A stretch of DNA of 64,000 nt from Zygnema circumcarinatum (Eukaryota > Streptophyta > Zygnematophyceae > Zygnematales > Zygnemataceae): positions 2,417,297 to 2,481,296 of the forward strand of contig CM074809.1 in the NCBI GenBank assembly GCA_037447605.1, read 5' to 3'. Shown piece by piece: positions 36,523 to 47,164 of this stretch; position 1 is the stretch's first letter; the number at the start of each line of letters is the position of its first letter. Below the pieces are notes generated by a model that saw nothing but the letters and a program-made list of their open reading frames with translations, was not told the origin of the DNA and did not search any database. Both the position numbers and the translations under genes were made by a program.

Positions 36523-38763
36523 ATGGCGGCCATGGCCATGACGATGGCGGTTCTGCCGCTGCTGGCGTCACTTTTGGGCTGTCACGCACGGCCTGTGCAT
36601 CGTTCCGACATGCACCTTGCAGACGCTGAAGCTCTGCGCGATTTTCAGGATGCAGCGGACTTAGGGAAACCGCCGGCCCTCTTTAATTGGAACGACGGAA
36701 CGCCTGCTTGCCTCTGGCGAGGAGTGCGTTGCAGCTCTACTACGCCTCGCCGTGTGGAGGGCCTCTATTTGCCTCGCGCGCGCCTCCAGGGAAGGCTCCC
36801 GGTGCGCTTTCCTTGCCTTGAAGCATGAGGCTGGAAGGTAAAAATCGCATTCTAATACGCTATGGAGCTACAGCAGGTGAGGTTTGGATAGAGGGTCGCT
36901 CCCCCTTTTTTTTTTTTTTTTCCATTCTCAATTGGCGAGACAATTCCGTGACTGGTCAACATTAGCGGAACTTCCGTTCTCGATAGCTTCGTTTGGCCCT
37001 CACCCGCTCTATTGAAATCGCCAACCTTCACCGATATCGTGGTTATTTTTTTTTACACAAAATGAATACTATGAGACGAAAAATAATCACGAAAACAATT
37101 TGAACTATGAGGTCAAGATAGGAAATAATGACTTACTCTTTTGAAATATTCTGATTCCATAATGTTCTGCACCTGCATGTATCATTGGTCGTAGAGGCTA
37201 CGTTTTGCACTGCATGCTTCACCATGTAACCGAGGGATAATCCTGTCAATTGATTGGTTGCTACTTCAAGATTGACAGGCCCTAGCAATGTCATACCCAT
37301 TAACAAAGCTCAGGCGATGCAGTGCTCTTAACTTTGGACGTCCTCCTTGCGCGAGAGCCAATATCGAAGCTACTGTCGTCCGTCCAGCACTGTCCGAAAT
37401 CATCTGAGAGTCATTATCAGAGTTAAACATGATCTAGTTGGTATTTTCTTCATCTGTTCCTTCCGCTTCCTATGAATGCCATGCCAATACCCAATTCTGA
37501 ATGTTTGAAGAGGATCTCTCCTCACTGCAGGCAACACTAGGCCGACTCACAAACCTTCGAGTTCTTGATTTGACGGCCAATAACTTGACAGGGAGCATTC
37601 CTTCAGAAATCTGGGCACTTCCTCATCTTGAAAAGCTGCTCCTGGGGTTCAACTCCCTGAATGGGTCCCTCAATGATTTGCGCCCAATCCCTCAGCTGAA
37701 GTGGCTCCAGCTCACTGGCAATGAGCTCAGTGGCAGCCTTCCAGAGAGTCTTGGAGGCTGCTACAGCCTCCAGTGGCTCGACTTGAGCTACAACAACCTT
37801 TCTGGCTCAATGCCAACGTCTATCTCGAATTTGACTTACGTCGAGTGGCTTGGCATGTCCAATAATAATCTGAGTGGGGCTTTACCTCCTTTAGGGGGCT
37901 TGATAAGGCTAGGTGCCCTCCAACTGCAATCAAATGTTCTTACAGGACCCCTCCCCGACCTTTCAGGCCTTTCGAACTTGCAAGTTCTCAACATCGACAA
38001 TAACGTTTTCTCTGGCACCATTCCTCCCTTAGATGGGCTACAGTCCCTCGTTTTGCTTCAAATGAGTAACAACGTTTTTTCTGGACCATTGCCCTCGGGT
38101 CTAGGTCGTCTTGTGGAACTTCAAGGCATTTTTCTCAATAATAACAGCCTGGGTGGTGAGATACCAGCAGACCTCGGTTACCTTCCTTACCTCTCTCAAC
38201 TCGACTTGAGCAACAATGCAATCGAAGGGCGCATCCCGCCCTCCCTTGGTTTATCAAACCTCAACTCACTTATTTTGGCTGGCAATAGGCTCACTGGATC
38301 AATACCAGCTGAAATTGGCCGCTTACAAGATCTCCAAGAACTGCACCTTAATGACAACCTGCTGTCTGGTAATGTGCCCGACGAGTTGGGAAACGCTGGA
38401 CTGTTGATGATCCTGGATGTCTCCAACAACCTGCTGACAGGACCTTTACCAGACAGCTTTTCCAACTTGACCTACTTGTATGAGCTTTACGTGAACTCAA
38501 ATTTCTTTATTGGGGAAATTTCGTGGGGTTTGCGACATTTGCTTTACTCCAATTATTCAAAGAATTGCTTCTCCGGTTTGGAAGACCAGAGATCAGGCTG
38601 CAATGTGTGCTGGCTGGTCTCTGACCCGTGCAGCTCCCTGGGGGATGCGGCTTCCAGTTGTCAGCCTCTTGGCTATGGAGAGTACGACTGCACATGTGGG
38701 CCTGGCTATGAGAACCAGGGAAAGGACAAGCCATGCCAGAAAGTTCGGCACATGTTGATTTGA
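36523..38763 (+). CDS. Secreted leucine-rich repeat protein with EGF-like C-terminus, no kinase
   Basis: Two exons, 36523-36801 and 37531-38763, give 503 aa. Residues 1-22 are a signal peptide. An LRRNT_2 cap follows (about 27-80) with the paired-Cys motif WNDGTPACLWRGVRC. About fourteen plant-type extracellular LRRs of 23-24 residues run from about 90 to 435, with consensus L-x2-L-x-L-x2-N-x-L-x-G-x-IP. The tail is Cys-rich and ends in an EGF-like pattern with CTCGPGY. There is no transmembrane segment or kinase; TGA follows soon after the last Cys. Such proteins can be wall-anchored or apoplastic ligand-binding partners of receptor kinases. The final splice-like GTTCGG after the last Cys is a poor donor, so a longer receptor form is unlikely but not excluded. 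Confidence 0.9.
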
Positions 38764-39219
38764 GAAATTTAGGATTTTAATTCGAGCACGTACATACAAG
38801 TGGGGGCTGCAGACACTCTGTGAATATAGACACGTACATACTTTCCTCACTGCAGCTAATGGTATGGCCAGTGTTCGTCGTTGCACAGCGTTGGTGAAAC
38901 CTAGGACTTCGTGTTTTCTAGCGTCTCTTTGTCCTATCTTAATGTATTGTGCTCGGAGTCTTCATGCTGCAGTTCGCAGACGAATATGTAGATGTCGGTT
39001 GCGACTAGAAAGTCTGACAGAATAGCCTCCGTTTGTTTGAAAGAATATTTGCCGGCAGGACGCGGCCCGACAACTGCAGCAAACACAATGAACATGTGCT
39101 CGCAGCGTTGAGAGCACAACTTCATCCTCGTCCAACAATTAACCAGATATCAGAGCGCATCCGACATCTCGCCAGAAAACCTGCACCATTAATGAGTTAC
39201 GAAATTCCATCGCAGAAAG
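38764..39219. other. Convergent 3' flanks of the LRR and GDPD genes
   Basis: The 456 bases between the two stop codons show no coding frame of note. Confidence 0.5.
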
Positions 39220-42200
39220 TCAGGCAATCGACTGCTCAGCAGTTTGGTTGACTTTGCCCAACTCCTGCCAGCCATTGCGTCTGGAGACAGATATGAACAC
39301 AGCCTGCAAGAGGTATACTGTTGCCCACACGCCTGCAAGAATGGCAGTCATGAGGAAGCCCACGAAGCGCATCATCCCGCCCTCGCCTGAGCAAGCATCC
39401 AGCAAACCATCATCTTTCAGACGTCAACAATCAACCTTCAATGACATTGTATGTGATCTAGAGAAAATGGTTACTTGCTATGAGGGAAATCACAAAGGCT
39501 AGCAGTGACAAGCAATAATGAGTACAAAGCCTGTAAATGGCTGTACATATCTCACAATCAACTAGTTATACACACTAAATTTGACTCTTGGTTGTATTGG
39601 TCTGATAACCTGTTCAGTCATCTCCCTCACTCTCTTTGTTCTCCCGCTCTCCCCCCCTTCCCCCCTATCTCTCGCTCTCCCCGTAACTTCCTACTATGGT
39701 ACCTTGCTGTAGCGCGGCCCTTCAACGTACAAGAGGAAGTAATTCCGGACCGCATCCTTCCAACAATCGTTTCTCTCTCTCTCTCGTCCCTTCCATCTCT
39801 CACTCTCTTTCTCTCTCTCTCTGCACCCCCATCTCAGTCGTTCTCTCCTACTCGCTTCACAATCGTGCCATTCCTCTTCTCCCCTCGCAGCTTTAAGATC
39901 AGTTCTCCAATGTTTCGACAAGTAGGACATTTCAAAGGACAATGTAAGCAATTCGGTCAGTTGGCTAGCCAACTAACCTGCAGAGGCCTCGAATGCTGCA
40001 ACACCGATGGTGTGTTTTGACGCATGTCCTTCACACAATCTTGTCTCTGCAGACATCCATTGTCCAAAACAATTTCAGGTTAAATGCTCAGAATTTCTAG
40101 TACACAAGTAGGACGGAAATAACAGGAATAGATCCGTGTGGTCAGAATAGCACGAGTACTTACCACACCACTCAGCTTACAATCACTCCCTGGTAGTTTA
40201 CGACACTACCAGACTCTCAATACCAGAAGCCAGTTCTAACAACAGAAAACCGGCCCAGCCTACACGGAAAAAGGGGCATAAACATGCAATTACGAAGCTA
40301 TCGGAGAAGGCTTCAGCATCTTCACTTACTCAGGAACCGTGATGCTGTAGCAGGAAAATCAGAGAAAAGGCCATCGATTTTGAGGTCATCGACGAAGAGC
40401 TTATATTCACTGTAAGGGTCCTGCATGCATAGTTTCAAACCTTAGTCAGATTTTCCTCCCAGCTCGTACCTCCCCTACTCCACCACCTATTTGCACCCTT
40501 CACATGAAAGAGCTTTACCTGCCCATAGTCAAAGGCCAAGAATATGTACTCGTTTCGAAATGTGTATGCGTGCACTTCCAATGCCCGAGCATGAGCCAGT
40601 TCCAGCAATTCTGTGGGCGGCGACAGTTTCATGCTGATGGGATCCATTGGCACAATGCTCTCTTTTGAAGGCCCAATGGCATCCGCCCACGTGGCAATCT
40701 CGTCGAGAAGCTCCCCTGTCGGATGCACTTTGCCATCATCAATGATTGGAAATGTGCAAGTGGGCTGCAGTCATGGATCGAGACAGAACTACTGAGTGGG
40801 ATTGTTCCAGTTTAGCATCACAAGTTCTAGCAAAACAGCAGGGAAAAACCAATGAGTAACTATGAAGAATTGACGTGAATAGACACAGGATCACAGGAAA
40901 TCCTCGCAGAATATTGACTGTTGTGACGTGCTGACCGCAGTCATAGGGAGACTGATAACATATAACTGTTTGAGTACCGGCCAAACCAGCAATTGATTAA
41001 GACCAATAATTTCAGCAGCCTGATGAATACGCTCTAATGCTGAGCACTGACACTTAGAAAAGAGAGCTCCAATTCTCCCCTTAAACAAGGAAAGTAAAGA
41101 TCCTTAAGGGTAAACGAGCAGCAAGATTACCCTCTCCCAGTCATCCTCCAGCAGCTGCACCAGCTTCCAGTCACTTCGATTCCGCAAATAGCGCAAGCTG
41201 CGGGGCTCAAAGGACTGCAGAAACACAGCTCCTTTGTCGGAAAATTCAGCACTTTGCAAAGCCTCCAATATTTTGTCCTCTAGTTTCAACCCGAGGCTTT
41301 CATGCCAGCTGGGATGCTGCAGGCGCGAAAGGAAAGGAAAGAGGAATGTCTTTCAAACGAGTGCATAAAAGGGTATTGTGAAATTACAGCTTCACATTGT
41401 GATGTTGAGTAATTCTTATGTATGTGGACCTCCACAGGTATAAGGTCTTCCCTTTCTGTGCCATATTTGGTTTCTGACATTCTCAAGCACTGGGCTGTAC
41501 AGCACTGATAATGCAAAGGAACTGCAATGACTGAATTGCAAAAAAAGGCTGAAGCTGAGGCAGGGAAAGAGAGGCATTCTCCAAGTACTGATACGAGACT
41601 TCTGAAGGTCCAAAGTTGAGGCATAGTGGAAGAATGGTAAGGCCTCACCTTTGTTTCAGGGTAGATCCCAACAGTTCGATTCCACTCCGGGCTCTTGGCC
41701 ACCGCCAAATACTCAGCCAAGGTTGGGACTTCAAACAGACCATCGTATGACGGATCGCGAAATTTGAGCCTCTGCACAGCTGCAACGGATCGATGATCCC
41801 CACAACCATGTCCATTACTTCCAAATAGTGTAACCTTAGACACTGGACATGCATGTCGAGCCCTTTCATTTCTGAATAACTTCACACAGAAGCTTGACAT
41901 CCCTGACAGGTGATCCTTAATATAGACAAAGAGAGTTCACAGACTAGGAACACCTTCCGACCTCCAGATTTTTTAAAGAACAAAGAGGCGACTGCTGGCA
42001 AATGGGAAGCAGACTCTGTCCCTCGCACCTCGTAATTGCTTGATTTCCGCCAACGTAAAATCAACAGTGAAAAAGCCATCCATCTTCTGCCGATCAATAG
42101 TTACATTTCTTCGCCGAGATGAAAATTCAGGGCGTGTGAGAACGTCGGTGGTCTCAATAATGTTCGGCTCGTGGCGGCAGATGGGCACCCCATCTTTCGT

Positions 42201-43234
42201 CCTGAACGTGCAAGTTCCCAAAGGCCAGAAGTAAAACGCAAACAAAAAAACAAAAAATGGCATAAAGTGTGAGATAAGGGAGAGAGGGAGAAAGGACGGA
42301 CGTGAGAGCGAGAGAGAGCGAGGGTGGGGGGGGCGGGGGGGGGCGAAGAATGTAGTCGTGATTGTTGTGCCCTGTTCAAAGACATTCGAACTTAAGAAGA
42401 TCGGACTGCGAACATTAGTTTCGCAATTATGTGAAATTCAACCACAGCAAAAGAAGTGTCGGCAGCTAAGGCAAACCGGCAGAATGCATACATGACAACA
42501 TCACATTCGATGAAATTCGCTCCCTGAAGAATGGCCTGCCGGTATCCCTCTAGTGTGTGCTCCGGGAACATTCCACATGACCCCCGATGTCCGATAATGA
42601 TCGGCTCATGTCCTGCATATCGCATGCATTGCTGTGACCACATTGCGGTTTCCATCGTCTCTAGTTGCCCGAAAGACCTGACATGCTAGTCGACTGTTAT
42701 CTACGAATTGGATGAACACAGGTTTTGGCTTGCAGTAAAAATGAGAGAGATGAAAAATGTTGCCTAAACTTGGATTCATATAACATGCAAAAATTACTTG
42801 CCGATGTCCCTTTTTAAATTGGTTAGAGAACGGTTTGAATTCCAAACTTCTAATGAATATTTTCTTTAAACGGCAGTTAAGGATCCTGAGCAAACAATAT
42901 TCAAAGTATTTCAATCTTCATATTTTTTCAATATTTAATTCAGAGATTTTTTCCTGGTTACACCTCCTGAATGATGCACTAACATTCTAAATTGTTGTGA
43001 TACGCTAATGTACATTGCTACGCTAGACCAACAATCAACACTATATTACGTTGTTGAACTACAAACGGAAATTCTTTATTACCTCTTGGAAACGTCAAAG
43101 AGCCCTGTAACCGCGGGGAGCGCTAGAACACTGGCAAGAAGGCTGGAGTTCAGAGGCGCACCTCGCCCCAGCGCGACCATGCACAAACAAAACAACACCA
43201 GAAGCCGTCGCCTGCCAGCGCGCCCTCCCGCCAT
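39220..43234 (-). CDS. Glycerophosphodiester phosphodiesterase (GDPD), plant GDPD6-like
   Basis: Eight exons on the minus strand, 43083-43234, 42492-42677, 42029-42201, 41649-41779, 41131-41316, 40519-40764, 40330-40420 and 39220-39413, give 452 aa. The enzyme cleaves glycerophosphodiesters, from phospholipid deacylation, to glycerol-3-phosphate and an alcohol with a divalent metal, and helps phosphate recycling. Residues 1-25 form a signal peptide. The catalytic H81-R82 is in IIIGHRGS, metal ligands E108 and D110 in FIECD, and the second catalytic H123 in [44 protein letters not shown] and [11 protein letters not shown] are family blocks. A predicted membrane helix (about 403-430) with a short basic tail follows, not a usual GPI signal. 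Its promoter includes the assembly gap. Confidence 0.95.
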
Positions 43235-43527
43235 GTCGCGACGCAGACTGTCACGCTTCGTCACTGCTGCCTCGTCCGCCCGCCATGCTCCGCCCTCCCC
43301 TCCCCTCCCCTCCCCNNNNNNNNNNGGCCGGTCTCTGTCCGCAGCCGCGCCTCCCTCCCTCCCTCCCTCCCTCCCTCCCTCCCTCCCTCCTCCCCAAGAA
43401 GGTGGGCGAGCCAGCTGACCCTTGTCGCCGCGCCACGATTGCAGGATGCAAGAAGCGCCTGCGCCCGCCCGCCCGCCCAATAGTCGCCACGCCAAGTACG
43501 CGGGCATTCCTGCATGAACGCGTCCAC
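43235..43527. other. GDPD upstream region with assembly gap and CCCT microsatellite
   Basis: A run of ten N marks a gap at 43316-43325, 82 bases before the GDPD start. A CCCT tetranucleotide array follows at about 43346-43392. The gap is flanked by CCCCT/CCCTC low-complexity sequence, which probably caused it. Confidence 0.8.
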
Positions 43528-43840
43528 TAGGGCAAGACCGACTTAACAAAATGTTACGGATATCGAGTTTTTAGTACAGTCGACTAAAGCCGAGGTTACT
43601 AAGTACTAAAATTCATGGCGTTCACGAACCTAAACCGAACCGAGCCAAAGTCAACTGTGCTAAGTCAACGAGTCAATGCTGCGAAGATTGACCCGCGGGC
43701 TTTACTGAAAAGAGCACTTCTTCGCACGATTATTTTGTCCGTACCCAAAAGAGGCGCCGAAAAGGGCGCGCGAAGAGCAGAATGGCGAAAATGGCGTCAT
43801 CGTGACGTCAAGGCTGTTACCCGCCCTCCCGCGCGCCGGT
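43528..43840. mobile_element. Partial copy of the TAGGGC-ended MITE family
   Basis: It begins TAGGGCAAGACCGACTTAAC, then follows the reverse complement of the right half of the 16.2-16.8 kb element for about 310 bases, including the ATGTTACG-ATATCGAG block, the CCTAAACCGAACCGA block and the AGAGGCGCCGAAA block. Similarity fades near 43840 and no second terminus is seen. Confidence 0.75.
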
Positions 43841-46019
43841 CCCTCTCTTGTGATGGAGCCGCCCCCATCTCCTTTCCTTCCTCTCCTCCGCCGCCTCCTC
43901 GTGCTGCCGCCATGGCCGGAGGTCCTGCCTGTTGCCGCCTGCCTGCGCCCCTGGCCAGCCGATTGGGACGCGGGGAGGGAGAATTTCCCTCCTCTCCCTC
44001 ACTCCCTTTCCCCCGGACTCCTTTTCTATCACCTTCTCCCTCCTCCCTCTTTCTCTCTCTCTTGACTCTGCCATCGGCGAGAGAACTTCTTGACTTATGG
44101 AGCTTCATCATTGGAAAATTTACTTTTTAGAGAGTTGGCTTGGCTTGTTTTAGAGTTGGTGAGGCATCATTGCATGATAGCAGGCTATGATGTGCAACCG
44201 AAGTAGAAAGTATGGGCCACGATCCTCGGAAACTTTTGATCTAAATATATTTTACTCAATGAGTTTCAGAATATCGACAACGTGTGGTCTGGAGTTGGTT
44301 GTTTTTTGCCAACAGTTGATGGCTGATGACAAGGCTTGAGATTTTGCGTTCCATTGTGATGTAGAGGATATTGTAAGTGACATTACGGAATACAGGAATA
44401 TGGAATACGGACCATGGGGTGCAAAAGATTCATAAATGTGTGGTTGAAAAAATCAATATTGTTGACCTTACAAGTGTGTCCTCCCTAGTACGATGAAAGG
44501 ATAAAGGAAAGGCATATGCATCCATCCTCTCGTCTGTATGTGTGTTTAGTTTTTTGAGACCTGTTTCATATGGAATGAGTTCTATTGATGCCTTTGCTTT
44601 TGAAATGATGGTATAAAAGACAGGATATGGAGCATTATGTTGTGCCTTGTCGTATGTTGTCCACCATGTACTACTACGCATGATGTTCATACATTCACAA
44701 TTTACAGCATGAGCGCAGACAACTAAGGGTGAACACTTTCTCATTTCTTCCGACAACAAGAGCTGTACAAGAGCTGTACACCTTCACTACCCAACCCTTA
44801 CTCGCAACTTTTGACACTTCGAAAAACTATGTTACAACAATGATATTATCCGCAGCAATACCGTAGACCTTTCTTATGCGAATCTTGACCTTGACTTGAA
44901 TGTCAACACATTCTCCATGTTCTTGCAAGGCAAGGTCTCCTACCAACTCGAAATAGGTTGATTGCCAAAGAAACTCCTTGACAGAAGATGAAAACAATAG
45001 ATTAAGGTAAGGAAAGGCATCATATCAAATGAGGGAGGAGGGAGAGAGGGAAAGAGGGAAAGAGGGAAAGCGGGAGAGGGACAGGGAGGGGGAGGGTGGC
45101 TGCTAGGAAGGAGATGATAAAGAAAGAGGAAAAATGAGGGATTCGGGAAGGAGAAAGGAGAAACGAAGGAGGAAGGAGAATGAGAGAGGGGGGAGGCTGC
45201 CAAGATATACAAAAAAAAAGAGGGAGAAATCCTGGGTAGAGAGGGGGCAGGGGATGAATGCAGAAGGGAAAGGGAGAAGGAGAGAGAGCTAGGGCTCCCG
45301 GAAAATCCAGAAAAAGTGGAAGAGGGCCAGGTGATAGGGAGAGAGAGAAGAGAAGGGGAGGGAGAGAGGGAGAGAGGGAGAGAGGGAGGGAGGAGGGGCT
45401 TGCGTGAAGCTGCAATCCCCGACCTCCCCAACCAACCTCCCTTATGCATTGTCATTGCATTTAGACACAAATATTTTAAAAAACAAGAAAATACGCGTCT
45501 CAAAACATACAGATTTCTAGGTATGTGGACTACGTAGATCAGGTTGGAAGCAGCAGCAAACCCGAGTAATATTTCAAAGGCTGCCCCAAAATACGCGCGG
45601 AAAAATCCTAGAAAGACAGACTCCGCCCCGTCTAGCGTTTTACCGCTTGGCTGATCGCGGTCCTCTGCGAGGCGAGAGCTCGCGCAGGGCGGGGCGGCGA
45701 GGCGGCGAGGCGGCGCCGGGAGGGGGTGCGGGAGGCTGGGGGGAGGGGGCGGGAAGGAGGCCCAAATTTGCAACTCAAAACTTCTAAGATTCGGTCGGAC
45801 AGGTTTGGGTTTCTTCAGAAAAGGGCATTCATAGTTATTTTAATTTTATATTTTACAAGCTACCCAATGGTTGCAATCCACGCCTTCAGTTTGGATATTT
45901 TATACACACGTGGCGAGCCATCGTTGGCGAATGTTGAAATTAAAAATAGACCGGACCACGGCCTCAATTCGAGTTGTCGCGGCGCGGGTCGTGACGTGAC
46001 GCCCAAGACGACGCGGCGC
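43841..46019. other. Gene-free region with a long purine tract
   Basis: No supported gene. From about 45031 to 45400 the plus strand is almost only purines (GGGAGA/GGAAA units), producing long Ser/Pro/Leu open frames on the minus strand that are not credible proteins. Confidence 0.55.
45031..45400 (+). repeat. Polypurine GA-rich tract
   Basis: Long, strongly purine-biased low-complexity stretch with GGGAGAGAGG units, broken by short mixed sequence at about 45095-45300. Confidence 0.8.
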
Positions 46020-46233
46020 CGGGCCGCTTTTTGCGAAGTGCGGGCGGCGGGTCCGAGGCGCGGGCGGGCGGAGGGGCGGGGCCGGCGAACGCGGAGGGGG
46101 GCGGACAGGACCGACCGCGCCGCGACTGCGGAATACTACGCGCGGGAGTTTTCGGTTTACTGACGGTGACTCGCAATGTTACGGATATCGAAAATTTAGT
46201 ATTACGAAAATTTCTGTAGTCTGACACGCCCTA
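46020..46233. mobile_element. Partial copy of the TAGGGC-ended MITE family, one end
   Basis: It ends AGTCTGACACGCCCTA at 46218-46233 and reads backward through the same subterminal block (ATGTTACGGATATCG, TTAGTATTACGAAAAT) as the left end of the 16.2 kb element in reverse complement, then through a GGCGGACAGGACCG block. The opposite terminus is not found. Confidence 0.75.
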
Positions 46234-46358
46234 CTCCGGGTGAAGGCCTCGCTCGCGCCATTGTGGGGGCCATGTCATGAATGACGTGACAATCCATCAG
46301 GACCATCACGCATGGGGCGCATGCGCATGCGGCCAGGACTGGTGGGACTGCTGTGCGC

Positions 46359-46485
46359 GGCATGGCATGACATGTCAAGGCATGGGATGGGATTGCATGG
46401 CATGAGAAGGAATTGCATTGTATAGCATGAGATGGGATTGAATGGCATGGGATGGGAATACATTGCCTGGCATGTCATGTCATGG
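46359..46485 (+). repeat. Degenerate GGCATGGGATGGGATTG tandem repeat
   Basis: Six or more imperfect units built on GGCATGGGATGGGATTG and CATGGCATGA spacing. No coding value is seen. Confidence 0.75.
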
Positions 46486-46585
46486 CCGGCGCGTGGCGCT
46501 TCAGTGCTGAGGTCACCCCACCCCGCCGCGCGCCGCGCGGGGCGAGGGAGGGAGGAGAGGCGCGCCGCCCCCCGCGCTAGTGGGC

Positions 46586-46615
46586 GTACGGTATTCGTAC
46601 TGGACCGTACCGTAC
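46586..46615 (+). promoter_or_regulatory. Four GTAC motifs within 30 bases, upstream of the kinase
   Basis: GTAC occurs at 46586, 46597, 46607 and 46612, about 0.55 kb before the RLCK start codon. GTAC is the core of copper-response elements bound by SBP-domain factors (Chlamydomonas CRR1, Arabidopsis SPL7); a copper role here is only inference. Confidence 0.4.
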
Positions 46616-47164
46616 GGCACGGCGGCAGAATCCGCAGAAGGCCGCGCCTCTCGCGTGCCTGCGCCTCGCCAGCCCGCCCACCCGCCCGCCGACGCCCAAT
46701 CCGCGCGCTCCTTCGCACGCGCGGCGCTACGACCAGACCAGCCCGCCCGCGGCGCGCCCCCTCCGGAGAAGGCGCCCGGCCGCCCGCCCGCCTGCTTTCG
46801 GCGCGGCGCGGCGCCCTGCTCTGCTCGGCTCGGCTCGGCTCTGTTCAGTTCTGTTCAGTTCTGCTCTGTTCTGTTCTGTCCTGGCGCTGGCGCTGGCGCT
46901 GGTTGGGCGTTCGGCAGCTCACCTCACGTCCGCTTCGCCCTCGCCCTCGCCTCGCCGCACCCGCCTCCTCTGCCCTCCCTCCGCCTTCCCTCCGCCTCCC
47001 CTCCCCCTCCGCCCTCCGCTCTGCCCTAGGCCCTGCCATGGCGGCCGCCCGGACGTGCCGATGGACGGGAGGCCCGCGCTAGGAAGGAGCCCGCCGCTGC
47101 CATGCTGGCGTAGAGCCTTGCAGCGGGCCCTAGCAGCGGGGCGCTAGACCGCAGCGGGAGAAGC

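Noticed and set aside
45020-45773. Long minus-strand open frames rich in Ser, Pro, Leu (up to 277 codons)
   Set aside because: They arise from the polypurine tract on the plus strand. No domain, no splice context, composition explained by the repeat.
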